DNA of 64,000 bases, taken from the NCBI RefSeq assembly GCF_036099295.1, contig NZ_CP107976.1:8928001-8992000 (forward strand), given 5' to 3'. Origin of the DNA: Streptomyces sp. NBC_00358 (GTDB lineage: Bacteria; Actinomycetota; Actinomycetes; Streptomycetales; Streptomycetaceae). The position numbers were made by a program, and so were the translations under genes. Below are positions 49,923-56,463 of this stretch, one piece after another (within the stretch, counting starts at the first letter, position 1; every line of letters begins with the position of its first letter). Below the pieces are notes generated by a model that did not search any database, was not told where the DNA came from, and worked only from the letters and a program-made list of their open reading frames with translations.

Positions 49923-51152
49923 TCAGACGGGCAGCACGAACGCGGGGTGTGCGCCGTTGAGGAAGTAGTCCCCGACGTCGAGGAGCCGGTGGGACACGGG
50001 CTCGTACAGGGTGTGGGTCCGTGCGTTGCGCCAGAAGCGGTCGAAGCCCAGCCGCGAGGACAGGGCGCGGACGCCGATGATGTCGAGGGCACGTGTGGTC
50101 GACTCCTGTGCGGCCCTGGAGGCGGCGGCCTCGGCCATGGCCACGAGAACGGAGACCTCCGCGTACTCGTCGAAGGTGAGGTCCTCGCCGCGAGCCAGCG
50201 AGCCGTGCACGGCTCGCACCGCCTGCTCGGTGAGTGCGGAGGCGGACCGGGTGAGGACGGTCAGCTCTCCGTAGAGGGCCAGCATCCGCGGGTCCTGGGG
50301 AGAGCCGGCCGGCCAGGTGGGATGCCGGAGTGAGTGGCCTGCCCTGCTGTACTCGCGGACTTCGGCCAGCACTCCCTCGGCGATACCGAGAAGGAGCTGG
50401 ACGGAGAGGAGGCGGCCCACCGGCGCTGTGAGCGCGGTCGGCGGCGACAGGACGCCCTCGTCCGCGGACAGGGAGCCGGCCACGTCGTCGGCGGCGACCG
50501 GTACGGCGTCGAACTCCACGCTGCCACCGGCCGCGAGCCGCTGGCCGAAGGGGTCGGTGTCGCGGTCGATCCGCACGCGGGGATGGGCGGGATCCACGAC
50601 GACGGCGAACGGTTCGCCCGTGTCGGCCCGTTCGGCCCGTACGGCGAGGCGGTCCGCGACGAGGACCCCCGTGGCGTAGCTCTGCCGCCCGTCCAGCACA
50701 TAGCCGCCGCCCTTCCTGGCCAGCCGCAGAGACGGCTCCTGGCGGGCGAAACCACCACCCCAGGCCAACTGCTCAGCCGTGGAAGGCCGTTCGACCTGAT
50801 CGACGAGGGCGGGCCCGGAGAGGAACCGGGTGCTCCACGACAGGAAGTAGTGACAGCCCAGCAGTTGACCGATCGCCCCGTCCGCGGCGGCGATCTCCCG
50901 GACGACGGCGTAGGCCGTCGTCCAGTCCGCGCCACCGCCCCCGGCCCCGGCCGGCACGAGGAGCGTCAGCAGTCCCGCCTCGCGCAGCCGGGACACCTCG
51001 TCGAAGGGGGTCTTGCCCGCCTGCTCCCTGGCCACCGCGTCCGTGGCCAGATCGTCCGCCGTTTCCCGCGCCGCGCGCAGCCAGTGGGCGCGGTCGGGTC
51101 CGATGCGGCCGGATTCGGAGGTGGGTCCGGACGGCGCGATGGCAACGCCCAT
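49923..51152 (-). CDS. Acyl-CoA-dehydrogenase-fold flavoenzyme, SfnB/DszC type
   Basis: 409 residues. The acyl-CoA dehydrogenase fold is seen in DEVSRLREAGLLTLLVPAGA, DGAIGQLLGCHYFLSWSTRF, GGGYVLDGRQSYATGVLVAD and the C-terminal helices DEYAEVSVLVAMAEAAASRA. The ending FDRFWRNARTHTLYEPVSHR-LLDVGDYFL is typical of SfnB/DszC (sulfur acquisition monooxygenases) rather than beta-oxidation enzymes. It is the first structural gene behind leader 2. Confidence 0.85.
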   Translation of the reverse strand: MGVAIAPSGPTSESGRIGPDRAHWLRAARETADDLATDAVAREQAGKTPFDEVSRLREAGLLTLLVPAGAGGGGADWTTAYAVVREIAAADGAIGQLLGCHYFLSWSTRFLSGPALVDQVERPSTAEQLAWGGGFARQEPSLRLARKGGGYVLDGRQSYATGVLVADRLAVRAERADTGEPFAVVVDPAHPRVRIDRDTDPFGQRLAAGGSVEFDAVPVAADDVAGSLSADEGVLSPPTALTAPVGRLLSVQLLLGIAEGVLAEVREYSRAGHSLRHPTWPAGSPQDPRMLALYGELTVLTRSASALTEQAVRAVHGSLARGEDLTFDEYAEVSVLVAMAEAAASRAAQESTTRALDIIGVRALSSRLGFDRFWRNARTHTLYEPVSHRLLDVGDYFLNGAHPAFVLPV

Positions 51153-51236
51153 GGTGGTGGTCTCCTCAAGGTCGGCGCCGAGGCGCCGTGTTGGGCCGCT
51201 CCCGCGGCTCGCGCATGCGCTTGCAGCCCACGCGTC

Positions 51237-51357
51237 GGTAAGTGAAGATCCGGCGCCGGCAGCCTCTGCCCCGCGTGCGACAAGGGGGGCGCCGGATCAC
51301 CCGGGGTGAGAGAGAAGAGTCGGCAGCACGCGCAGCGAGCGTGCCTCGTCACTTACC
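51237..51357 (-). promoter_or_regulatory. Candidate attenuator between leader 2 and the SfnB-like gene
   Basis: GGTAAGTGA and TCACTTACC are perfect 9-bp complements at 51237-51245 and 51349-51357. The distal copy contains the leader stop codon (TAA). They enclose an 11-bp hairpin, GATCCGGCGCC (51247-51257) with GGCGCCGGATC (51288-51298). A ribosome at the Cys-Cys codons or at the stop would decide whether the outer stem forms. This is direct pairing potential; its function is inferred. Confidence 0.55.
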
Positions 51358-51436
51358 CGCGACAACAGGCGGCACTGACGACGTGGCCGAAGTCGACATG
51401 CCTACGACGAACGAGTCGTAGCTGCGTATGGGGCAT
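51353..51436 (-). CDS. Cysteine-ending leader peptide of the SfnB-like gene
   Basis: 27 codons, read directly: MPHTQLRLV then RRRHVDFGHVVSAACCRG and TAA. Compared with leader 1 it shares RRRH(I/V)D, the H-V-x-S-A block and tandem TGT codons followed by CGC/CGT. The ATG lies 7 nt after a CAGGAT -10 element, so it is almost leaderless. The coding region of the next gene starts 200 nt downstream, with the attenuator structure in between. Confidence 0.78.
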   Translation of the reverse strand: MPHTQLRLVRRRHVDFGHVVSAACCRG

Positions 51437-51443
51437 GTACATC

Positions 51444-51473
51444 ATCCTGCGCATCCGCTGGACTCGCGGTCAA
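51444..51473 (-). promoter_or_regulatory. Promoter of leader peptide 2
   Basis: On the minus strand TTGACC (51473-51468), 18 nt, CAGGAT (51449-51444), then 7 nt to the leader ATG. Same -35 and spacing as leader 1. Within 51437-51772 I see only this promoter and the palindrome upstream of it; no gene. Confidence 0.5.
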
Positions 51474-51476
51474 TGC

Positions 51477-51499
51477 TTTCCTAGTAAATCGATAGGAAA
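51477..51499. promoter_or_regulatory. Palindromic regulator site upstream of leader 2 (candidate Rrf2 operator)
   Basis: TTTCCTA (51477-51483) and TAGGAAA (51493-51499) are perfect 7-bp arms with a 9-nt AT-rich centre, 3 bp upstream of the -35. It is a striking AT-rich dyad in a GC-rich region. The local Rrf2 protein is the natural candidate to bind it. Confidence 0.5.
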
Positions 51500-51772
51500 T
51501 GCAGCCGGGTGCGGCGCCGGGGGCCGTTCTCACCGGCGTCCGTCGGCCACCGGGCGCCGGGTCTCGGACATCGGCATCCTGTCCGACCCGCGAGGAGGGC
51601 GACCGACCCTCGGTGGGCGCGCCGCCGAGCGAGCGGTGCGTGGCACGGAGGATCTCGCTGCGGTGCGTGGACGAAACCGGTGACGCGACCGCCGCCGGCC
51701 ACCGCTGACCCGGTAGGTTCGTGCCGCCCGGGTTCGAGTGGCCGAGGATGTTCAGGCGTCGGGGGTGGCGAA

Positions 51773-52618
51773 GTGACCGAGACCGATCTGGAACTGAGCG
51801 ACGGTCGCAGACTGCACGTCTACGACACAGGCGCGGATGACACGGATGATCGCCTCGCCGTCTTCTGGCACCACGGCACGCCGAACATCGGCGCACCGCC
51901 CGAGCCCCTCTTCCCGGCGGCGGCCCGGCTCGGCGTCCGCTGGGTGTCGTACGACCGCCCCGGCTACGGCGGATCGACCCCTCGCCCGGACCGGAACGTG
52001 GCGTCGGCGGCTGCCGACGTCGCCACCGTCGCCGATGCGCTGAACATCGATCGGTTCGCGGTCATGGGTCATTCCGGTGGCGGTCCGCACGCCTTGGCCT
52101 GCGGCGCGCTGCTGCCGGAACGGGTCCTCGGCGTGGTCGGCGTGGCCGGGCCGGCCCCGTTCGACGCCGAAGGACTCGACTGGTTCGCGGGTATGTCGGA
52201 GTCCGGCGTCGGCTCCCTGCGCGCGGCCGCGGCGGGGCGGGCGGCGAAGGAGGACTACCAGGCGGCCGCCACGTACGACCCGGAGATGTTCACCCCGGCC
52301 GATCACGCCGCACTCTCCGGCGAGTGGTCCTGGTTCGGCGATGTCGTCGGCCCAGCGGTGGAGGCCGGTCCGGGCGGGCTGATCGACGACGACCTGGCCT
52401 ACGTCGCCCCCTGGGGATTCGACCCCGGGCAGGTCGTCGCGCCGGTCCTCCTCCTGCACGGCGGCCAGGACCGGGTGGTGCCCAGCTCGCACAGCCGGTG
52501 GCTCGCGAACCGCTGCTCCACGGCGGAACTGCGACTGAGCCCGGACGACGGACACATCTCCGTCCTCAACACGGGCGCGGCGGCCTTGGCCTGGCTCGCG
52601 GAACACTCCGGCCGGTGA
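51773..52618 (+). CDS. Alpha/beta hydrolase
   Basis: 281 residues from GTG 51773. LAVFWHHGTPNIGAPPEPLF carries the oxyanion HG, YDRPGYGGSTPRPDRNVASA follows, GHSGGGPHALACG the nucleophile elbow, GGQDRVVPSSHSR the acid and DDGHISVLN the catalytic His. It resembles haloperoxidase or lactonase-like hydrolases. Substrate unknown; no clear connection to the sulfur genes. Confidence 0.82.
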   Translation: MTETDLELSDGRRLHVYDTGADDTDDRLAVFWHHGTPNIGAPPEPLFPAAARLGVRWVSYDRPGYGGSTPRPDRNVASAAADVATVADALNIDRFAVMGHSGGGPHALACGALLPERVLGVVGVAGPAPFDAEGLDWFAGMSESGVGSLRAAAAGRAAKEDYQAAATYDPEMFTPADHAALSGEWSWFGDVVGPAVEAGPGGLIDDDLAYVAPWGFDPGQVVAPVLLLHGGQDRVVPSSHSRWLANRCSTAELRLSPDDGHISVLNTGAAALAWLAEHSGR

Positions 52619-52860
52619 AGAACGCGCGGTGTGGCGCCGGCAGGCGGCTGCGGAGAGGCGCGCCAGGTAGGCCTGTTCCCGTATGGCGGATCCTTTCAGG
52701 CAACCGTAACCTTGCCCTTGGTTGCTGTGGGTAGTCTTGTGGGCGCTGTTCGTTGTGGACGGACGGGGGCAATCCGGCCGTTGCCCAGCGGCAGTGCACA
52801 GCCGTCCACTAGATTTACCGTGCATCATCCGGGCGGATCGGGGGATCGGGAGGAACTGAG

Positions 52861-53061
52861 GTGGTGCATGGGGGGAAACCCTTGTGGCGCAGGAGCAGCA
52901 AGTGCGGCAACGAGAGCGAGTGCGTGGAGGTCGCGGTGGCACGTGACTGGGTCCGTGCACGGGACTCCAAAGCACTTGCCCAGCCCGCTTTGATGTTCAC
53001 CGCTGGTGTCTGGTCCGTGTTCCTGGACGCCGTGAGGGCAGGGGAGTTACAGAACCCGTGA
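52861..53061 (+). CDS. DUF397 domain-containing protein
   Basis: 66 residues from GTG 52861. WRRSSKCGNESECVEVAVAR, DSKALAQPALMFTAGVWSVF and LDAVRAGEL are the DUF397 signature. In Streptomyces such proteins work with Scr1-type helix-turn-helix regulators (one is encoded at 53860-54720). This has been likened to toxin-antitoxin pairs and to developmental regulators such as BldB/AbaA-linked proteins. It nearly overlaps the next membrane gene. Confidence 0.82.
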   Translation: MVHGGKPLWRRSSKCGNESECVEVAVARDWVRARDSKALAQPALMFTAGVWSVFLDAVRAGELQNP

Positions 53062-53099
53062 CGTTCTTGACCAGCCAGCGGCAAGGGGGAGGGGAACGG

Positions 53100-53393
53100 A
53101 TGGATGCTGGGGCGTCGGCCGTGCACCGTCTGGGCCGAAGGGCCCGTAGCCGGTCTGTGGCGGTAGGCGGAGCGATCACTTTCACGCTGGTCGTCGGGGT
53201 TCTGGCCACGCTGGCTGCGGCGGCGGCGACCATGCTGGTCGACAGCGTCTTCTTCAAAAGGGTTCTCTGGGTCTCCGTGGCCGTGATCGTGGCGGTCAGC
53301 GCGGGCCTGTGGCGCGCGGGAGTCTCTCCTACGGCGCCCCCACCGGATTCTGATCGTCTTCCGTACGGCTCTCAGGCGGGTTCTCCGCACTAG
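53100..53393 (+). CDS. Small membrane protein
   Basis: 97 residues from ATG 53100, preceded by an excellent GGGGGAGGGG ribosome site (a GTG at 53058 overlapping the DUF397 stop is also in frame). Two membrane helices: GGAITFTLVVGVLATLAAAA and VLWVSVAVIVAVSAGLW. The C-terminus overlaps the convergent gene at 53329-53811 by 65 bp. No recognised family; context suggests part of the DUF397/Scr1 locus. Confidence 0.55.
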   Translation: MDAGASAVHRLGRRARSRSVAVGGAITFTLVVGVLATLAAAAATMLVDSVFFKRVLWVSVAVIVAVSAGLWRAGVSPTAPPPDSDRLPYGSQAGSPH

Positions 53394-53811
53394 TGCGTGT
53401 CGCCCGCCGGCGTATCAGCGTCCGCCTCATCCACCAGGCCACCAGGGACGACAGTCCGGCGCCGGCAACGGTCAGGGCGCTCGTGCCGACCGGGGGCCAG
53501 GACAGCTTGAGGTCAGCGGCCTTGTCCATGACGAACACGGCCGCCGTCACGATGATCGCCAGGGCGGCCAGGCCCATCAACCCGATGAGAGCGGCCAGCC
53601 GCAGCTTCATCATCCCGCGGACGGTCTCCAGTTGCAGGGCGCTCGCGGCCCGGGCCTTCTCTATCGCGATCAGGTTCTCCGCCTGCGCGGGGTCCTGGAT
53701 GGCCTGCGCCTTGAGAACCTCATCGGTCATGTCACCCGTCGGATCCGCATCGCCGGGCGTATTCGTCTGCACCCACTCCAGCAGGCGCTGCAATACCGGT
53801 CTGGAGACCAC
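53329..53811 (-). CDS. Small membrane protein
   Basis: 160 residues from GTG 53811. A cytoplasmic helical region (DEVLKAQAIQDPAQAENLIA, IEKARAASALQLETVRGMMK) precedes two membrane helices (LAALIGLMGLAALAIIVTAA and GTSALTVAGAGLSSLVAWW). An Arg-rich tail follows. I do not recognise a family. It lies 48 bp downstream of the Scr1-type regulator on the same strand and may be co-transcribed. Confidence 0.55.
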   Translation of the reverse strand: MVSRPVLQRLLEWVQTNTPGDADPTGDMTDEVLKAQAIQDPAQAENLIAIEKARAASALQLETVRGMMKLRLAALIGLMGLAALAIIVTAAVFVMDKAADLKLSWPPVGTSALTVAGAGLSSLVAWWMRRTLIRRRATRTSAENPPESRTEDDQNPVGAP

Positions 53812-53859
53812 GCTTTGGCCCTCCCCTTGCCCCTCGCCACCGCTGACGGGGCCCGGCTG

Positions 53860-54720
53860 TCAACGGACGCCGAGGTCCTGCTGGACACGGCTGATCAGGT
53901 CGGCCGACTCCGACTCACCGAGCGCCATGTCCGTGATCGCCCGGAAGCACTCCTGGTAACGGGCCAGCAGGCGTAGGTCCTCACCACCGGTCATGCTGCC
54001 CGCGGCATGCTCCAGATAGAGAAGATCGTCGTCATCGGGGAAGCCCAGCAGGACGAAGCTGCCCAGCGTGCTGTAGTGCGCCCCGGCCGCGAACGGCAGC
54101 ACCCTGACGGAGACCTCGGGGCGGCCTCCGAAATCGAGCAGGCGGTCCAGTTGTTCGTCGAGTACCTCCTTGCCTCCGACTTCGCGTCGTACGGCCGCCT
54201 CGTCCAGTACGAACACGCAGGCAGGCCTGCCCGAGCCGTCGAACATCCGCTGCTGCCGCTCCATACGCAGGTCCACGATCCTCTGGAACATCTCCGCTTC
54301 CAGATCGCGGGGAGCGAGAAGGGCTTCGGCGTAGCCGCGGGTCTGCAAGTGCCCCGGCACCACGATGGGGTGATAGTTGTGCAGGGAATCCGCCGCACCC
54401 TCGTACCCCAGGTACTGGGCGAACTGCGGGGTGATGACCTCGTGGTACCCGGACCACCAGCTCTGCCCCTTGCTGCCCCGCGCCGCCTGCTCCAGCCCCT
54501 CCACCTGTACGGGATCGGTGACCCCGTACAGGGCCAGCAGGGCCCGGAGATCACTGACCGACACGCCGACCGTGCCGGTTTCGACCCGGATCAGCTTCGA
54601 CTGGGACCACTCGACCCGCTCGGCCGCCTCCCGTTGACTCAGATCCGCACTCTCACGCGCCCGACGCAGCGCAAGGCGTAGCTTGCGCCGGTTCAGGCTG
54701 GGGTCAATCTGGTGTGTCAT
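53860..54720 (-). CDS. Scr1/DUF5753-type helix-turn-helix regulator
   Basis: 286 residues from ATG 54720 with AAGGAG upstream. Residues 18-75 are an XRE helix-turn-helix (LRRARESADLSQREAAERVE, SQSKLIRVETGTVGVSVSDL). Residues 95-280 are the DUF5753 sensor-like domain with YEGAADSLHNYHPIVVPGHL and SVRVLPFAAGAHYSTLGSFV. The family normally pairs with DUF397 proteins. It probably represses its own promoter through the direct repeats at 54777-54796. Confidence 0.87.
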   Translation of the reverse strand: MTHQIDPSLNRRKLRLALRRARESADLSQREAAERVEWSQSKLIRVETGTVGVSVSDLRALLALYGVTDPVQVEGLEQAARGSKGQSWWSGYHEVITPQFAQYLGYEGAADSLHNYHPIVVPGHLQTRGYAEALLAPRDLEAEMFQRIVDLRMERQQRMFDGSGRPACVFVLDEAAVRREVGGKEVLDEQLDRLLDFGGRPEVSVRVLPFAAGAHYSTLGSFVLLGFPDDDDLLYLEHAAGSMTGGEDLRLLARYQECFRAITDMALGESESADLISRVQQDLGVR

Positions 54721-54776
54721 CGCCGCTCCTTCTCCGCGCACGTACCCGGTTCCTCATCGGCCATGCACGGAAAGTT

Positions 54777-54802
54777 CCTAGCTCTTTGCCTAGCTCATTA
54801 TG
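54777..54802. promoter_or_regulatory. Direct-repeat operator and -10 of the Scr1-type regulator
   Basis: CCTAGCTC occurs at 54777-54784 and 54789-54796, a 12-bp period. CATAAT on the minus strand (54802-54797) directly precedes them and fits a -10. The repeats would lie at the start of the transcript, ideal for autorepression. In 54803-55075 I see no gene. Confidence 0.5.
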
Positions 54803-55075
54803 CTCCGAGCTTTCTGCATAGAGCCAAATGGCGAGAAGCGGAGCGTCACGCTGTGAGAAGGGGTCTGTGGCAACGCGCGCCGCAGGACCGCCTGCCTCAC
54901 CTAACGTCACATCCTGTCCGTGAGCTCCCGAACAGCCCGTCTTTTTCGTACCGTTGGCGTGCACGGGAGCACGATGGGGCGCACGACAGAACGGCATGCA
55001 CCTCGCCGCACTCCGGAGTGCGCCCAAGTGGCCGGGCCCGGCCGCCGAAGGTGCGGGGCGTGGCAGAATGACGGC

Positions 55076-55108
55076 ATGTTCCTGATCCGAAAGGGCGATG
55101 CCGCGTAG
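55076..55108 (+). CDS. 10-codon upstream ORF overlapping the next gene (second instance)
   Basis: ATG...TAG encodes MFLIRKGDAA and ends within ATGCCGCGTAG of the next gene, exactly as at 19293-19325 (MTTNRKAHAA). CAGAAT lies 6 nt before the ATG, so transcription probably starts at it (leaderless). Shared features are the codon number, the CGA AAG codons, GCC GCG TAG and the overlap of 11 nt. Confidence 0.45.
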   Translation: MFLIRKGDAA

Positions 55109-55514
55109 GCGTCCGAAGGCCGTCCGCGCCGAGCGGTGGCGGCCGAGCAGGCATCTGCCGGTCCGTCGGATTCCCGGCGTCACGGCTCGAACTCGGGCAG
55201 CGGTACGACGTGTTGAGGCCGAACACCTCTGGCCGGACGCGGTCGCCCATGCTCTCAGCCGTTTCGAGTGGGCCCTCAGGCAGCCCGGGCGGTATCTGAC
55301 CGGCCCCGGCGAGAGTCCCGGCATCGAGATCGAGGACGGCCGGGACGACCTGGAAGTCGCTCTGCGGCACCTGCCCGGAGGAGCCCGGGCGGATCTGGGC
55401 CGCTTGGTGGAGCGGATCGACGTGGAGTTCGAACGTCGTACTCTTCCGAACCCGGGCTGGGTGAGCGGGTGGACGGCGGGGCGCTGGTGGTGGTGGCGTA
55501 TTCGGGAACGGTGA
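55098..55514 (+). CDS. Conserved small hypothetical protein (MPRxRP family), member 2
   Basis: 138 residues, Arg rich. WRPSRHLPVRRIPGVTARTR, PDAVAHALSRFEWALRQPGR, DDLEVALRHLPGGARADLGR then LVERIDVEFERRTLPNPGW suggest a small helical protein. It shares with the 19315 gene the first residues and the Leu-rich helix before the end. The C-terminus GRWWWWRIRER is unusual. Function unknown; the overlapping upstream ORF suggests translational coupling. Confidence 0.62.
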   Translation: MPRRRPKAVRAERWRPSRHLPVRRIPGVTARTRAAVRRVEAEHLWPDAVAHALSRFEWALRQPGRYLTGPGESPGIEIEDGRDDLEVALRHLPGGARADLGRLVERIDVEFERRTLPNPGWVSGWTAGRWWWWRIRER

Positions 55515-55590
55515 CGCCGTGGACCGGCCCGGGACGGCCTGTCCGGGGACGGGCCCGGAACTCACGGGTGCCCGCGGTCTGGATGATCCG

Positions 55591-55638
55591 CCGCCCCGCC
55601 CCGCCCCGCCCCGCCCCGCCCCGCCCCGCCCCGCCCCG
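55591..55638. repeat. (CCGCC) pentanucleotide repeat, nine perfect units
   Basis: Nine uninterrupted CCGCC units (55591-55635) and a partial tenth. The minus strand is (GGCGG)n with runs of four G, able to form G-quadruplexes. It lies in 55515-55902, which holds no convincing gene. Slippage during replication is likely, so copy number may vary between isolates. Confidence 0.7.
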
Positions 55639-55902
55639 ACCCGGCCCTGGCGGCGGGGGCGGCTCGGCAACTCCTGCGCGAGCAAGGACCGGAGAGCGGG
55701 GGACCGACTGCCGGTCCGCTCGCCAGGAACCACTTCGATCGTGAACAGGCCGTCGACCGAGCCGAGTTCGTGGACGACGCAGGATCTCCCCCATGGGTGA
55801 TTCGTCGAAGTGGCCCTGGTTTCAGGTGGTCCTCCCTAGCATGGGATGCCCGGTGGGAGCCTGGGCGGGGGAGGGGCGTATGGGGGCTGGGGAGCGCCGC
55901 TG

Positions 55903-56271
55903 TCACGGGGCTGTCGTGTCTGCAGCGGGCGAGGGCGAGGGCGGGGGCGCGGACGGGGGAGTCGGGAGCGGGAGCGGGGGCGTTGCCGCAGGGCGCGTGG
56001 ACAGCTCCGCCGCGTGCGTCGCCCGCGTCAGTTCGACCAGCTGCCGCGCGGTCAACCGTCCTTCGACGTGGCCGTGTTTGAGCAGCCAGCGCTGCTGGCG
56101 CTGGGCGGGTGCGAGCAGCCAGTGGGAGACGGCCGCCACGACCTCCCGGGCGAGGCCCGCCACCACCGTGAACAGGGCGGCGATCGCGAGCCCGCGCCAG
56201 CCGTGCCAGGCGCTCAGCAGCGCGAGCGGCGCCCCTGTGGACACCGCCAGCGCACGGGAAGCAGCACTCAT
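55903..56271 (-). CDS. Small membrane-associated hypothetical protein
   Basis: 122 residues from ATG 56271. APLALLSAWHGWRGLAIAAL and FTVVAGLAREVVAAVSHWLL form a hydrophobic hairpin, followed by WLLKHGHVEGRLTARQLVEL, a helical cytoplasmic part, and a Pro/Ser tail. No ribosome site stands out and the family is not recognised. The coding potential is reasonable because the hydrophobic pattern is regular. Confidence 0.45.
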   Translation of the reverse strand: MSAASRALAVSTGAPLALLSAWHGWRGLAIAALFTVVAGLAREVVAAVSHWLLAPAQRQQRWLLKHGHVEGRLTARQLVELTRATHAAELSTRPAATPPLPLPTPPSAPPPSPSPAADTTAP

Positions 56272-56463
56272 CGGGACCACCCGCCGGCGACGACGGGACG
56301 ATGGGGCGTGGAACGCCCTCCTGTACGGAACATGGGTGCCTCCTCGGGCTCGGGGCCGTACGGAGGGTCAGGCCGGGTCCGGCGGATTTTTCCCGCGTTC
56401 CGGGCAAGATTCTTTCAACAGGCTTTCTCCGACTGCCGTTTCCGCAGTTCACGGAGGCGTGGG

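Noticed and set aside
53058..53061. GTG start overlapping the DUF397 stop for the small membrane gene
   Set aside because: The in-frame ATG at 53100 has a much stronger ribosome site (GGGGGAGGGG), so the overlap start is less likely though not excluded.
19315..55514. The two MPRxRP genes as a recent duplication or mobile element
   Set aside because: Protein similarity is weak beyond the first residues and some helices, and no repeats or transposase flank either copy.
55515..56452. Coding regions through the CCGCC repeat on either strand
   Set aside because: Translations are Pro/Ala/Arg or Gly-rich low complexity without domain motifs; only the short membrane protein at 55903-56271 has a plausible hydrophobic pattern.
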